From Mesorhizobium loti (lineage in GTDB: Bacteria > Pseudomonadota > Alphaproteobacteria > Rhizobiales > Rhizobiaceae), in NCBI RefSeq assembly GCF_001510895.1, contig NZ_LPWA01000144.1, positions 1 through 32,783 of the forward strand: a stretch of DNA of 32,783 nucleotides, in the 5' to 3' direction. How positions within the stretch are numbered: position 1 is the first letter of the stretch; the number at the start of each line of letters is the position of its first letter. Under the pieces are notes generated by a model. The model was not told the origin of the DNA. It searched no databases and was given only the letters and a program-made list of their open reading frames with translations. This document shows positions 1 through 5,763 of the stretch, in pieces. A program made the translations under genes and the position numbers.

Positions 1-45
1 TACCATCTCAAGCGCGGTCTGTTCGGGGGCGGGTCGCTTCAACAT
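1..45 (-). CDS. Transposase N-terminus, IS1182-like (partial, runs off window)
   Basis: Only 15 codons are visible, from an ATG at 45-43 reading leftward off the window. The PAPEQ-x-x-LEMV pattern is what suggests a DDE transposase of the IS1182 group. No catalytic residues are in view and the ribosome-binding site is weak (GGGTC just before the ATG). It could instead be an unrelated protein; the call rests on recalled family sequences. Confidence 0.45.
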   Translation of the reverse strand, partial: MLKRPAPEQTALEMV

Positions 46-60
46 GACCCAGTGAATCAA

Positions 61-86
61 AAACCCCCAGCTAACGCCAGGGGTTT
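61..86. terminator. Hairpin in IS leader, possible bidirectional terminator
   Basis: AAACCCC (61-67) pairs with GGGGTTT (80-86) around a 12-nt loop. On the minus strand the stem is followed by a T-rich run (TTTTTT within 58-66 read leftward). If the left edge is an IS, this hairpin lies between its end and the transposase start and could limit transcription entering from the host side. Confidence 0.5.
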
Positions 87-97
87 GTCAGCAGTCT

Positions 98-126
98 GAA
101 GGCCGGCCTTGTGCCGGCCTTCTTTT
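98..126 (+). terminator. Rho-independent terminator
   Basis: GAAGGCCGGC (98-107) and GCCGGCCTTC (113-122) form a perfect 10-bp stem with a CTTGT loop, followed by TTTT. The gene it serves must lie to the left, beyond the IS-like sequence. Confidence 0.85.
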
Positions 127-208
127 GTCGGGCTGCGGTCAGCGACCATTGGACCTGCGGCATCGTCCCGGCTTGATAGCGGTGCCCGGTTCGCACTAAG
201 AAGCCGGC

Positions 209-928
209 ATGTCGATTTGGGACCGCCTCGGCGAATTCATCGCTCGTGTTTCGTCGTCGGCGTCCTCGGGCGTCGCCGACGTCGTCGAGGCCGTGCGTAC
301 CGTGTTTTCCGGCGATCCGGACCTACGCCGGCGCGTTGCCTTCTCCGTGGCGATGATCGCGCTCTCGGCCAAGATGGCCAAGGCCGACGGCATCGTCACC
401 CAAGACGAGGTGCGCGCCTTCCAGGAGATCTTTGAGGTGCCGCGGAGTGAAACGCGCAACGTGGCGCGCCTCTACGACCTCGCCAAGCGCGATGTCGCCG
501 GGTTCGAGATCTATGCCCAGCGAATGGCGCAGCTTTGCGGTTCTGGCCATGCGAATTGCATGATGCTGGAAGACATACTCGACGGACTGTTCCACATCGC
601 CAAGGCGGACGGCCTGATCCACGAGCGGGAAGGGCAATTCCTGCATCGCATTGCCGAGATTTTCCGGATCGACGAAGCGCATTACCAGGCGATCCTGTCG
701 CGCCACGTCAATCTCGGTGCCGCCGACCCCTATGTCGTTCTCGGCATCGAGCGGGGGAAGCCGTTCGAGGAGGTCAGGAAGCGCTACCGCAAGCTGATCT
801 CCGACAATCACCCGGACAGGCTGATCGCCCGCGGCCTACCGCAGGAATTCATCAAGATCGCCACGACAAGGGTCGCCGCGATCAATGCTGCCTATGAGAT
901 GATCGAACGGGGCCTCAGGCACGTATGA
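209..928 (+). CDS. TerB-like / J-domain co-chaperone (DjlA-type)
   Basis: A 239-residue protein with two recognisable parts. Residues about 45-165 are an all-helical TerB-like region rich in KADG repeats (KADGIVTQDE and KADGLIHERE), a pattern known from acidic metal-binding TerB folds. Residues about 172-236 are a J-domain ending the chain, with the diagnostic HPD tripeptide at 201-203; that motif activates DnaK ATPase. The arrangement matches DjlA-type proteins, but the N-terminus lacks a clear membrane anchor of the E. coli DjlA kind, so a cytoplasmic or peripheral location is likely. The start at 209 gives a full-length product. It overlaps the following amidase by 4 nt (ATGA), so the two are probably co-translated. 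The client is unknown. Confidence 0.9.
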   Translation: MSIWDRLGEFIARVSSSASSGVADVVEAVRTVFSGDPDLRRRVAFSVAMIALSAKMAKADGIVTQDEVRAFQEIFEVPRSETRNVARLYDLAKRDVAGFEIYAQRMAQLCGSGHANCMMLEDILDGLFHIAKADGLIHEREGQFLHRIAEIFRIDEAHYQAILSRHVNLGAADPYVVLGIERGKPFEEVRKRYRKLISDNHPDRLIARGLPQEFIKIATTRVAAINAAYEMIERGLRHV

Positions 929-1692
929 GCGGTTTTTTGCCCGACCAGCCGGGTGCCGAGGTCAGGGTGTCGCCGAATTTCGGTCCGCGACGCGAGACGC
1001 TCAGGCCCGACATGATCGTGCTGCACTATACCGGCATGGCGACGGGCGCCGGCGCCGAAGCGTGGCTGCGCGATCCGGCAAGCGAGGTGTCCGCGCATTA
1101 TCTTGTCCATGAGAACGGCTGCATCGTGCAGATGGTGCGCGAGAGCGACCGCGCCTGGCATGCCGGCAAGAGCTCGTGGTTCGGGCGCACGGACATCAAC
1201 TCCTGCTCGGTCGGAATCGAGATCGTCAATCCCGGGCATTCGCTCGGTTACAAGGCCTTTCCGAAGCGGCAGATCGATGCGGTGATCGGATTGTGCGCAG
1301 GGATCACCGGCCGGCATTCCATTCCAGCGCGAAGGGTGCTTGCGCATTCCGACGTGGCACCGGGGCGCAAGGTCGACCCAGGTGAGAAGTTTCCCTGGAA
1401 GGCGCTCTTCGCGGCAGGCGTCGGCCATCTCGTTCCCGCGGTCCCGATCAGGCAGGGCGCGGCGCTGAAGGCGTGCGACACCGGCGCCGATGTCGAGGCG
1501 CTGCAGTCGATGCTGGCGCTCTACGGTTATGGCGTCGAGATATCGGGCGTCTTCGATCGCCAAACAGAAATCGTGGTGGCGGCGTTTCAGCGGCATTTTC
1601 GGCGGCGGCTCGTCGACGGCGTGGCGGACAGCTCGACGATCCGCACGCTGCAAAGGCTGCTGGCTTCCGTAAAGGTCACCTCGCCAGAATAA
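925..1692 (+). CDS. N-acetylmuramoyl-L-alanine amidase (Amidase_2 + peptidoglycan-binding domain)
   Basis: A 255-residue zinc amidase of the AmpD/AmiD family, which cleaves the amide bond between N-acetylmuramic acid and the stem peptide. Visible zinc ligands are H34 (LHYTG), H141 (AHSDVAPG) and D151 (VDPG); E99 in GIEIVN is the likely catalytic glutamate. A peptidoglycan-binding type 1 repeat occupies roughly residues 180-245, as in AmiD rather than short AmpD. No signal peptide is visible, so it is either cytoplasmic and acts in muropeptide recycling, or is exported by an unusual route. The ATG overlaps the upstream J-domain gene stop by 4 nt. The neighbouring lytic transglycosylase makes anhydro-muropeptides, a plausible functional link. 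Confidence 0.92.
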   Translation: MSGFLPDQPGAEVRVSPNFGPRRETLRPDMIVLHYTGMATGAGAEAWLRDPASEVSAHYLVHENGCIVQMVRESDRAWHAGKSSWFGRTDINSCSVGIEIVNPGHSLGYKAFPKRQIDAVIGLCAGITGRHSIPARRVLAHSDVAPGRKVDPGEKFPWKALFAAGVGHLVPAVPIRQGAALKACDTGADVEALQSMLALYGYGVEISGVFDRQTEIVVAAFQRHFRRRLVDGVADSSTIRTLQRLLASVKVTSPE

Positions 1693-1839
1693 TCTGGCCA
1701 AGGTATCTAAATTACAATTCGTCATACAAAGTGAATTGCCTTGCCTTCATTGGCGCCAATTCGCTCTCCAAACGCATCTCCCGCAAGTTGTCGGATATCT
1801 ATCCCCCCCAAGATGCTCCGATGTTGAGTTGGCCTAGCT

Positions 1840-1857
1840 GCGCGAAATTCTTCGCGC
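1840..1857 (+). other. Small perfect hairpin upstream of the lytic transglycosylase
   Basis: GCGCGAA (1840-1846) and TTCGCGC (1851-1857) pair perfectly around an ATTC loop, ending 22 nt before the next ATG. There is no T-tract. It would lie in the 5' leader of the transglycosylase mRNA or mark the 3' end of the amidase transcript. The rest of the 1693-1879 gap shows no clear promoter. Confidence 0.4.
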
Positions 1858-1879
1858 GGTTCTAACAGAACAGGATTAC

Positions 1880-2590
1880 ATGCAAAGATTGACCGTTGTA
1901 GCGGCAGCCGTTGCTGCCGGAGTGATGACTTTTGCCTTCAGCCCGGCAAACAGTGCCCCGTTGAGCCTGCGGGCGGCGGATAATGGGTTCGCAGCGACCC
2001 GCGGGACACCGAAGGCGGCCCCGGACCTCAAAGCCGCAAAAACCAAGGAAACCACTGCGGCAAAGGTGCAGAAGACCGCAGCATTGAAGTCGGCAAAATC
2101 AACGGTCAAACGCGGCAGGAAGCGCGGCAGGCAAACCGTCGACCTGACGACGACAGCGTCCATTCATCCCGAAAAGCCCGCATCGTCGTCTTCGGCCACC
2201 GGCGGCGGCCAATATTCGGCGATCATCGCTCGCTATGCGGCAAGCTATGGTGTGCCGGTGTCGCTCGCCAAGGCCGTCATCAAGATCGAAAGCAACTATC
2301 GGCCGAATATGGTCGGGGGCGCCGGTGAGATCGGCCTGATGCAGATCAAGCCGGCGACGGCGCGGATGATGGGCTATACGGGTTCGGTCAAGGGACTGTT
2401 CGATCCTGACACCAACATCAAATACGGCATGAAGTACCTCGCAATGGCGCAAGGCCTCGGCGGCGGCACCACCTGCGGCACGATCCTCAAATACAATGCC
2501 GGCCACGGCGCAAGACGGATGAATCCGGTTTCGGCCGCCTATTGCAGCAAGGTGAAGGTGCAGATGGCGGCGCTCGGCTCACCCGCCTAA
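1880..2590 (+). CDS. Secreted lytic transglycosylase (SLT domain)
   Basis: A 236-residue exported enzyme expected to cleave MurNAc-GlcNAc bonds in the periplasm with 1,6-anhydro ring formation. Residues 1-26 form a signal peptide with probable cleavage after ANSA. Residues about 41-105 are a Lys/Ala/Thr-rich, probably disordered linker. Residues about 112-235 are the SLT (Goose-lysozyme-like) domain: catalytic E137 in IKIESNYRP, then GEIGLMQIKPATARMMG and the NIKYGMKYLA segment, all standard family blocks. AGGA upstream of the ATG at 1880 serves as the ribosome-binding site. It is a single-domain enzyme with no LysM. It has its own terminator at 2589-2609. Confidence 0.95.
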   Translation: MQRLTVVAAAVAAGVMTFAFSPANSAPLSLRAADNGFAATRGTPKAAPDLKAAKTKETTAAKVQKTAALKSAKSTVKRGRKRGRQTVDLTTTASIHPEKPASSSSATGGGQYSAIIARYAASYGVPVSLAKAVIKIESNYRPNMVGGAGEIGLMQIKPATARMMGYTGSVKGLFDPDTNIKYGMKYLAMAQGLGGGTTCGTILKYNAGHGARRMNPVSAAYCSKVKVQMAALGSPA

Positions 2591-2609
2591 AGGCAAGTTC
2601 GCCTTTTTC
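2589..2609 (+). terminator. Rho-independent terminator of the lytic transglycosylase gene
   Basis: AAAGGC (2589-2594) and GCCTTT (2601-2606) pair around AAGTTC, and the run of T continues to 2608. The stem overlaps the TAA stop codon at 2588-2590. Confidence 0.7.
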
Positions 2610-2611
2610 GT

Positions 2612-2640
2612 TTGCGTTTTCGGGCGGGAATCCCTTTATA
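2612..2640 (+). promoter_or_regulatory. Probable rnpB promoter
   Basis: TTGCGT (2612-2617), a 17-nt spacer and TTTATA (2635-2640) lie just upstream of the RNase P RNA 5' end, putting the start site at about 2647-2651. The -10 is good and the -35 is weak-to-fair. Its position fits the RNA end independently predicted from the P1 helix. Confidence 0.55.
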
Positions 2641-2650
2641 CGCGCTTGCC

Positions 2651-3044
2651 AGCTGGCCGGGCGGCCGCGCCCGCAAGAGCCGAAAGGCTGCGGGTGAGGA
2701 AAGTCCGGGCTCCATGGAGACACGGTGCCGGCTAACGGCCGGCGGGGGTAACCCCAGGGAAAGTGCCACAGAAAGCAAACCGCCGCGGCATCAGCCGCGG
2801 CAAGGGTGAAAGGGTGGGGTAAGAGCCCACCGCGCGACTGGCAACAGGAGCGGCACGGCAAACCCCACCGGGAGCAAAACCGAATAGGGGCGGTGCGAAG
2901 GGAAACCTTCGAGGGCTGTTTCCGGCCCACCGTCCGGGTAGGTTGCGTGAGGCGTGTGGCGACACGCGCCCAAGATGAATGGCCGCCACGTTCTCGCGCC
3001 GCAAGGCGCGAGGGCCATACAGAACCCGGCTTACAGGCCAGCTG
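2651..3044 (+). ncRNA. rnpB: RNase P RNA, bacterial type A
   Basis: This is the catalytic RNA that matures tRNA 5' ends with the RnpA protein. The universal 5' core GAGGAAAGTCCGGGCTCC is at 2696-2713. Other core blocks follow: the purine-rich ACAGAA segment at 2769-2774, the GAAGGGAAACC region at about 2897-2907, and the 3' core ACAGAACCCGGCTTACAG at 3020-3037. The ends pair as helix P1, AGCTGGCC (2651-2658) with GGCCAGCT (about 3036-3043). Length of about 394 nt matches alphaproteobacterial type A molecules. Short open frames on both strands inside this interval are not coding. Confidence 0.97.
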
Positions 3045-3076
3045 GCATTTCTCATCGATATCGAAGAGAGCCCCGG

Positions 3077-3115
3077 GAATCAGCAGGCCGTACCGTTAGG
3101 CTAGCCTGTTGATTC
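3077..3115 (+). repeat. Long hairpin downstream of rnpB
   Basis: GAATCAGCAGGC (3077-3088) pairs with GCCTGTTGATTC (3104-3115) over 12 bp with one G-U pair and a 15-nt loop. There is no T-tract, so it is either a U-poor terminator, a 3'-processing signal for the RNase P RNA precursor, or an intergenic palindromic repeat. Confidence 0.5.
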
Positions 3116-3145
3116 AGGGACGGCGGACATACGCTTCTTGAAGCT

Positions 3146-3164
3146 GGTACGATTAAATCGTACC
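3146..3164. promoter_or_regulatory. Palindromic operator of the parDE-like operon
   Basis: GGTACGATTAAATCGTACC is a perfect palindrome with 9-bp arms around one central A, lying 33 nt before the antitoxin ATG. Ribbon-helix-helix antitoxins usually bind such palindromes in their own promoter, and this is the only one in the region. A -35-like TTGAAG is at 3138-3143 but the -10 is not clear. Confidence 0.7.
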
Positions 3165-3197
3165 TTTCAACCGGCGGACAAATATCAGGAGCCGGTG

Positions 3198-3482
3198 ATG
3201 GGTCAGGTCGACAAACGCAGCATAACGCTTTCGCCCGAGCTGGCGCAGGCGGTCGACGATGTCGTCGCGGCGGGCGAATATGCCTCGGCGAGCGAGGTTA
3301 TCCGGGACGCGCTCAGGCAATGGAAGGACCGGCGTGACCTGCTTGGCTACACCGTCGAGGAATTGCGCGAACTTGTGCAGGAGGGGATCGATAGTGGTCC
3401 TGCCCAAGATGGCCCGTCAATCATGGAGCGTTTGCGCGCCAAATACGCGAAAATGGCCGAAGCCCGAGGCGCCAAGGAGTGA
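3198..3482 (+). CDS. parD: Type II antitoxin, ParD-type ribbon-helix-helix protein
   Basis: A 94-residue protein. Residues about 5-50 are a ribbon-helix-helix DNA-binding unit: a short strand (SITLSPELAQAV), then helices through GEYASASEVIRDALRQW, the classic ParD/CopG signature. The C-terminal half (about 55-94) is charged and probably wraps the toxin. I choose the ATG at 3198, preceded by AGGAG at 3187-3191, not the in-frame TTG at 3138 that would place the operator palindrome inside the coding region. It overlaps the toxin gene by 4 nt (GTGA). It should neutralise the partner toxin and, with it, repress the operon through the palindrome at 3146-3164. Confidence 0.92.
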   Translation: MGQVDKRSITLSPELAQAVDDVVAAGEYASASEVIRDALRQWKDRRDLLGYTVEELRELVQEGIDSGPAQDGPSIMERLRAKYAKMAEARGAKE

Positions 3483-3772
3483 AATACCGCCTGCTTCCCC
3501 AGGCAGAGTCCGACGTTGAGGCCATCGGTGACTATATCGCCGAACGAAATCCGAATGCTGCGATCCGTCTCGTAAACGCGCTGGAGAGGCGATGGGATTT
3601 GCTGACCTTGCATCCTTTCTCAGGCGCGCCGCGTGACGATATCGCACCCGGCATTCGTCACCTGATCGTCGGCGAGTATCTTACTTTTTACCGCGTCGCC
3701 GAAGACGCGATCGAAATTGTCCGCGTTCTGCATGGGCGGCGCAACATCGAAACTGGCGACCTGAATTCGTGA
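3479..3772 (+). CDS. parE: Type II toxin, ParE/RelE superfamily
   Basis: A 97-residue basic protein starting at GTG 3479, within the antitoxin stop region. The sequence pattern MKYRLLPQAESDVEAIGDYIAERNP at the start, a central GAPRDDIAPGIRHLIVGEYLTFYRV and a final IEIVRVLHGRRNIE are typical of ParE-type toxins; the VLHGRR ending is highly characteristic. ParE members poison DNA gyrase, whereas RelE members cleave mRNA; sequence alone favours ParE. The gene is intact and complete, so the module could be active. It ends 21 nt before the convergent lyase gene with no obvious terminator in between. Confidence 0.92.
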   Translation: MKYRLLPQAESDVEAIGDYIAERNPNAAIRLVNALERRWDLLTLHPFSGAPRDDIAPGIRHLIVGEYLTFYRVAEDAIEIVRVLHGRRNIETGDLNS

Positions 3773-3793
3773 TCGACCCGGCGGGGTCTGCGG

Positions 3794-4909
3794 TCAATCG
3801 CCAAGCTGGTCCAACGACGCCTCGATCGCCTGCCAGAGTTCCTCGACCGGCTCGCAGCCGATGGCTAGGCGTACGAAGCCGGGCGGCACGGCGTCGCCGC
3901 GCTTCGATCGCCGTTCAGCCGAGGTATGCACGCCGCCGAAGGAGGTCGCAGATTCAATTAACACGCAATTGTTGATGAAATCCTCGGCCTTTTCTTCCGA
4001 GGCCAATTCGAACGAGATCAGAAAGCCAAAGCGCTCCATTTGGGCGCGCGCCAGATTATGTGAGGGGTCACCCTCAAGCCCTGGAAAGCGCAGGCCGCTC
4101 ACGGCGCGATGCCCTTTGAGACGACGGGCGATCGTTTCCGCCGAAGAGCACATGCGGTCGAAGCGCACCTCAAGCGTTTCGAGGCCGCGATGCACGAGCC
4201 AGGCCTCGAATGGTCCGGGAATGCCGCCGGCGGTCTCGCGCCAGTCCCTGACCCTGGCGAGAATGTCCGGATCGCGGCTGGCGACATGGCCGAACAGCAC
4301 GTCTGAGTGGCCATTGATCGCTTTCGTGTCGGCCGAGACGACGATGTCGGCGCCGAGGTCGAGCGGGCGCTGGCCGAAAGGAGTCATCGTCGTGTTGTCG
4401 ACGATGAGGATCGCGCCTTGATCGTGGGCCGCCTTGGCGACGGCGGCGATGTCGCAGATATCCAGCCTCGGGTTGGAAGGGCTTTCGACGAAGACCAGCC
4501 TGTAGCCGGCGAAACCGCCGTCGAGCATGCTTGACGTGGCCCTGACGTCACAGGTCACACCGAGGGGCTTCAGGAAACGCTCCGCCAGCGCGCGCGTTGT
4601 GTGGTAGCCGTCGGTGGGCAGGAGAATGCGGTCGCCCGATTTGACGAGCGAAAAAAACGCCGCCGAAATTGCAGCCATTCCCGACGGAAAGGCCACGCAT
4701 TGGGCATCTTCAAGATGGCCGAGCACATGCTCGACGGCGTGCCATGTCGGATTGCTGAACCGGCCATATTGATCGAAGCCCGTCGCGTCGCCCGGCGAAT
4801 GAAAGATCGAGGCCATGGTCAGCGGCAGGGGGATCGGGTCGCCCTTGGCGAAATCGCCGCTGCGCAGATGGGCAAGTGTCGCGGCGCGTGATTTCGCGGT
4901 TTCAGGCAT
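3794..4909 (-). CDS. PLP-dependent trans-sulfuration enzyme (cystathionine gamma-lyase/synthase family)
   Basis: A 371-residue fold-type I PLP enzyme of the Cys/Met metabolism family, acting on cystathionine, homocysteine or related thiol amino acids in the cytoplasm. K196 in SADTKAINGHSD is the Schiff-base lysine; D171 in IVDNTT binds the pyridine nitrogen; FPSGMAAI (about 74-81) and YGRFSNPT (48-55) are phosphate-binding and partner-subunit segments. Two departures from the common motif are seen: Ala follows the lysine where Tyr or Phe is usual, and NPTW replaces NPTR. It therefore belongs to a divergent subgroup and its exact substrate (gamma-lyase, beta-lyase or synthase) cannot be fixed. 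AAGGA precedes the ATG. It is the only complete minus-strand gene here and is divergent from mraZ. Confidence 0.88.
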   Translation of the reverse strand: MPETAKSRAATLAHLRSGDFAKGDPIPLPLTMASIFHSPGDATGFDQYGRFSNPTWHAVEHVLGHLEDAQCVAFPSGMAAISAAFFSLVKSGDRILLPTDGYHTTRALAERFLKPLGVTCDVRATSSMLDGGFAGYRLVFVESPSNPRLDICDIAAVAKAAHDQGAILIVDNTTMTPFGQRPLDLGADIVVSADTKAINGHSDVLFGHVASRDPDILARVRDWRETAGGIPGPFEAWLVHRGLETLEVRFDRMCSSAETIARRLKGHRAVSGLRFPGLEGDPSHNLARAQMERFGFLISFELASEEKAEDFINNCVLIESATSFGGVHTSAERRSKRGDAVPPGFVRLAIGCEPVEELWQAIEASLDQLGD

Positions 4910-5087
4910 GGGCTCATTCCTTCGCTGAACAGAGGTTCGACGCTAGGCGTGCGGAGGGCTCGCAGCAAGCCGCGTCTTTTTGGGCCAGACCGTTCTAAAC
5001 GCTTCGTTAGGCTTAATAGACGATAAAGACGGGACGTGCCGTCAGCCTGCTCTTTCTGGTTGTGGCACGCGCGTTTGTGATGCTCCT
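4910..5087. other. Divergent intergenic region, lyase side
   Basis: This is the left part of the 395-nt gap between the lyase and mraZ genes. It must hold the minus-strand lyase promoter, but I find no convincing -35/-10 pair. The SAM-II riboswitch signature often seen on rhizobial methionine genes is not visible. Confidence 0.5.
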
Positions 5088-5123
5088 TCCCGTTGACGCC
5101 CATAGTACCCCATGATATCCCAT
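5088..5123. promoter_or_regulatory. Probable MraZ operator: four boxes in 10-nt phase
   Basis: The + strand shows TCCCGT (5088-5093), GCCCAT (5098-5103), CCCCAT (5108-5113) and TCCCAT (5118-5123), each exactly 10 nt apart. Read on the minus strand, the last three are ATGGGN repeats spaced by a DNA turn. From published E. coli work as recalled, MraZ binds TGGGN repeats separated by 5 nt upstream of its own gene, which is the same geometry. The boxes cover the promoter below, so binding should repress. Confidence 0.75.
5093..5121 (+). promoter_or_regulatory. Probable main dcw promoter (P-mra)
   Basis: TTGACG (5093-5098), a 17-nt spacer and TATCCC (5116-5121) direct transcription toward mraZ, with a start at about 5128. 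The -35 is strong, the -10 keeps only TAT. The overlap with the phased MraZ boxes supports the assignment. Confidence 0.6.
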
Positions 5124-5304
5124 TTGCATCATCAAGCCTTCGTTCCGCGTCAGGGTGAAGCGTACGCCAATCGGGCAGTCGCGGCGGCTGCGCGTTTGCC
5201 GGTTTTCCACTTGGTGAATGAAGCGATTTGTCGCGAGGCGATGCGCGGCGGCGCGGAGAAAAACATGAGAAGGGGTGCGGCGGCGGAAGCGGCTGTAACG
5301 CGTA
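5124..5304 (+). other. Predicted mraZ 5' leader of about 177 nt
   Basis: Sequence between the predicted P-mra start site and the mraZ ATG. No clear hairpin, riboswitch or leader peptide with a good ribosome-binding site is seen. The rsmH reading frame happens to be open through here and through mraZ, a high-GC side effect. Confidence 0.4.
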
Positions 5305-5763
5305 ATGGACCGGTTTCTGTCAAACACGGTGAGCAGGATCGATGCGAAGGGGCGAGTGTCCGTCCCGGCGCATTTCCGCGCGGTGGTGCAGAAGCGTGGC
5401 TATGCGGATCTCTATGCGCTACGCTGCCTGGACCTTCCGGCGATGGACGTCGGCGGGCTCGACCTGCTCGACCGCTACGAGCAGCGGATCGCGCTCGAGG
5501 ATCCCTTCCTGCAGACGGCGGACGACATGTCGTTCTTCTGCCATGGCGACGGGACCTTCCTGAAGCTCGACCAGGACGGGCGCATTACGATGACGGATTT
5601 CATCCGCGAGCATACCGGCATCTCGACGGAGGTGGCCTTCGTCGGGCGCGGCAATTTCTTTCAGATCTGGGAACCGGGCCGGCTTGCCGCCTATGGGGCG
5701 CAGGCGCGGGCCAGGCTTTTGCAGCTTCGGCAGGGGACGAAGCCTGGGGAGCGACCGGAATGA
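5305..5763 (+). CDS. mraZ: Transcriptional regulator MraZ
   Basis: A 152-residue protein made of two SpoVT-AbrB-type swapped-hairpin halves. Each half carries the DxxxR signature of the family: D13-R17 (DAKGR) and D89-R93 (DQDGR). MraZ proteins form large rings and bind phased repeats upstream of the dcw operon, in E. coli repressing it. The N-terminal MDRFLSNTVSRIDAKGRVSVPA-type segment is standard for alphaproteobacteria and fixes the ATG at 5305; the ribosome-binding site is weak. It is the first gene of the cluster, and its stop TGA (5761-5763) overlaps the rsmH ATG. The phased boxes at 5088-5123 are the expected target. Confidence 0.97.
   Translation: MDRFLSNTVSRIDAKGRVSVPAHFRAVVQKRGYADLYALRCLDLPAMDVGGLDLLDRYEQRIALEDPFLQTADDMSFFCHGDGTFLKLDQDGRITMTDFIREHTGISTEVAFVGRGNFFQIWEPGRLAAYGAQARARLLQLRQGTKPGERPE

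Larger units (their letters stand above)
1..97 (-). mobile_element. Probable end of an IS1182-type insertion sequence (partial)
   Basis: On the minus strand, 45 down to 1 encodes an open N-terminus beginning MLKRPAPEQTALEMV. From memory this resembles the start of rhizobial IS1182/IS5-like transposases, which continue into a conserved LVP-DHLLRKID region that lies outside this window. The DNA outside it, to about 97, would hold the IS terminal repeat; the string GTTTGTCAGCAGTCTGA (83-99) looks like such an end. The + strand has no convincing coding tail here. The exact boundary and any target duplication cannot be set because the other end is missing. Confidence 0.5.

Noticed and set aside
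1..60. tRNA or rRNA tail before the first hairpin
   Set aside because: No T-arm motif, no CCA end and no 5S-like sequence is present; the minus-strand transposase reading fits better.
2651..3044. Several short open frames on both strands
   Set aside because: They lie inside the RNase P RNA, whose conserved core explains the sequence.
3138..3197. TTG start for the antitoxin
   Set aside because: It would translate the operator palindrome and lacks a ribosome-binding site; ATG 3198 has AGGAG at good spacing.
4910..5040. SAM-II riboswitch upstream of the lyase gene
   Set aside because: The conserved pseudoknot core is not visible on the minus strand.
5112..5759. Open frame running from 5112 through mraZ into rsmH
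   Set aside because: It overlaps mraZ entirely, has no ribosome-binding site at 5112, and RsmH family proteins start near 5760. High GC keeps the frame open by chance.
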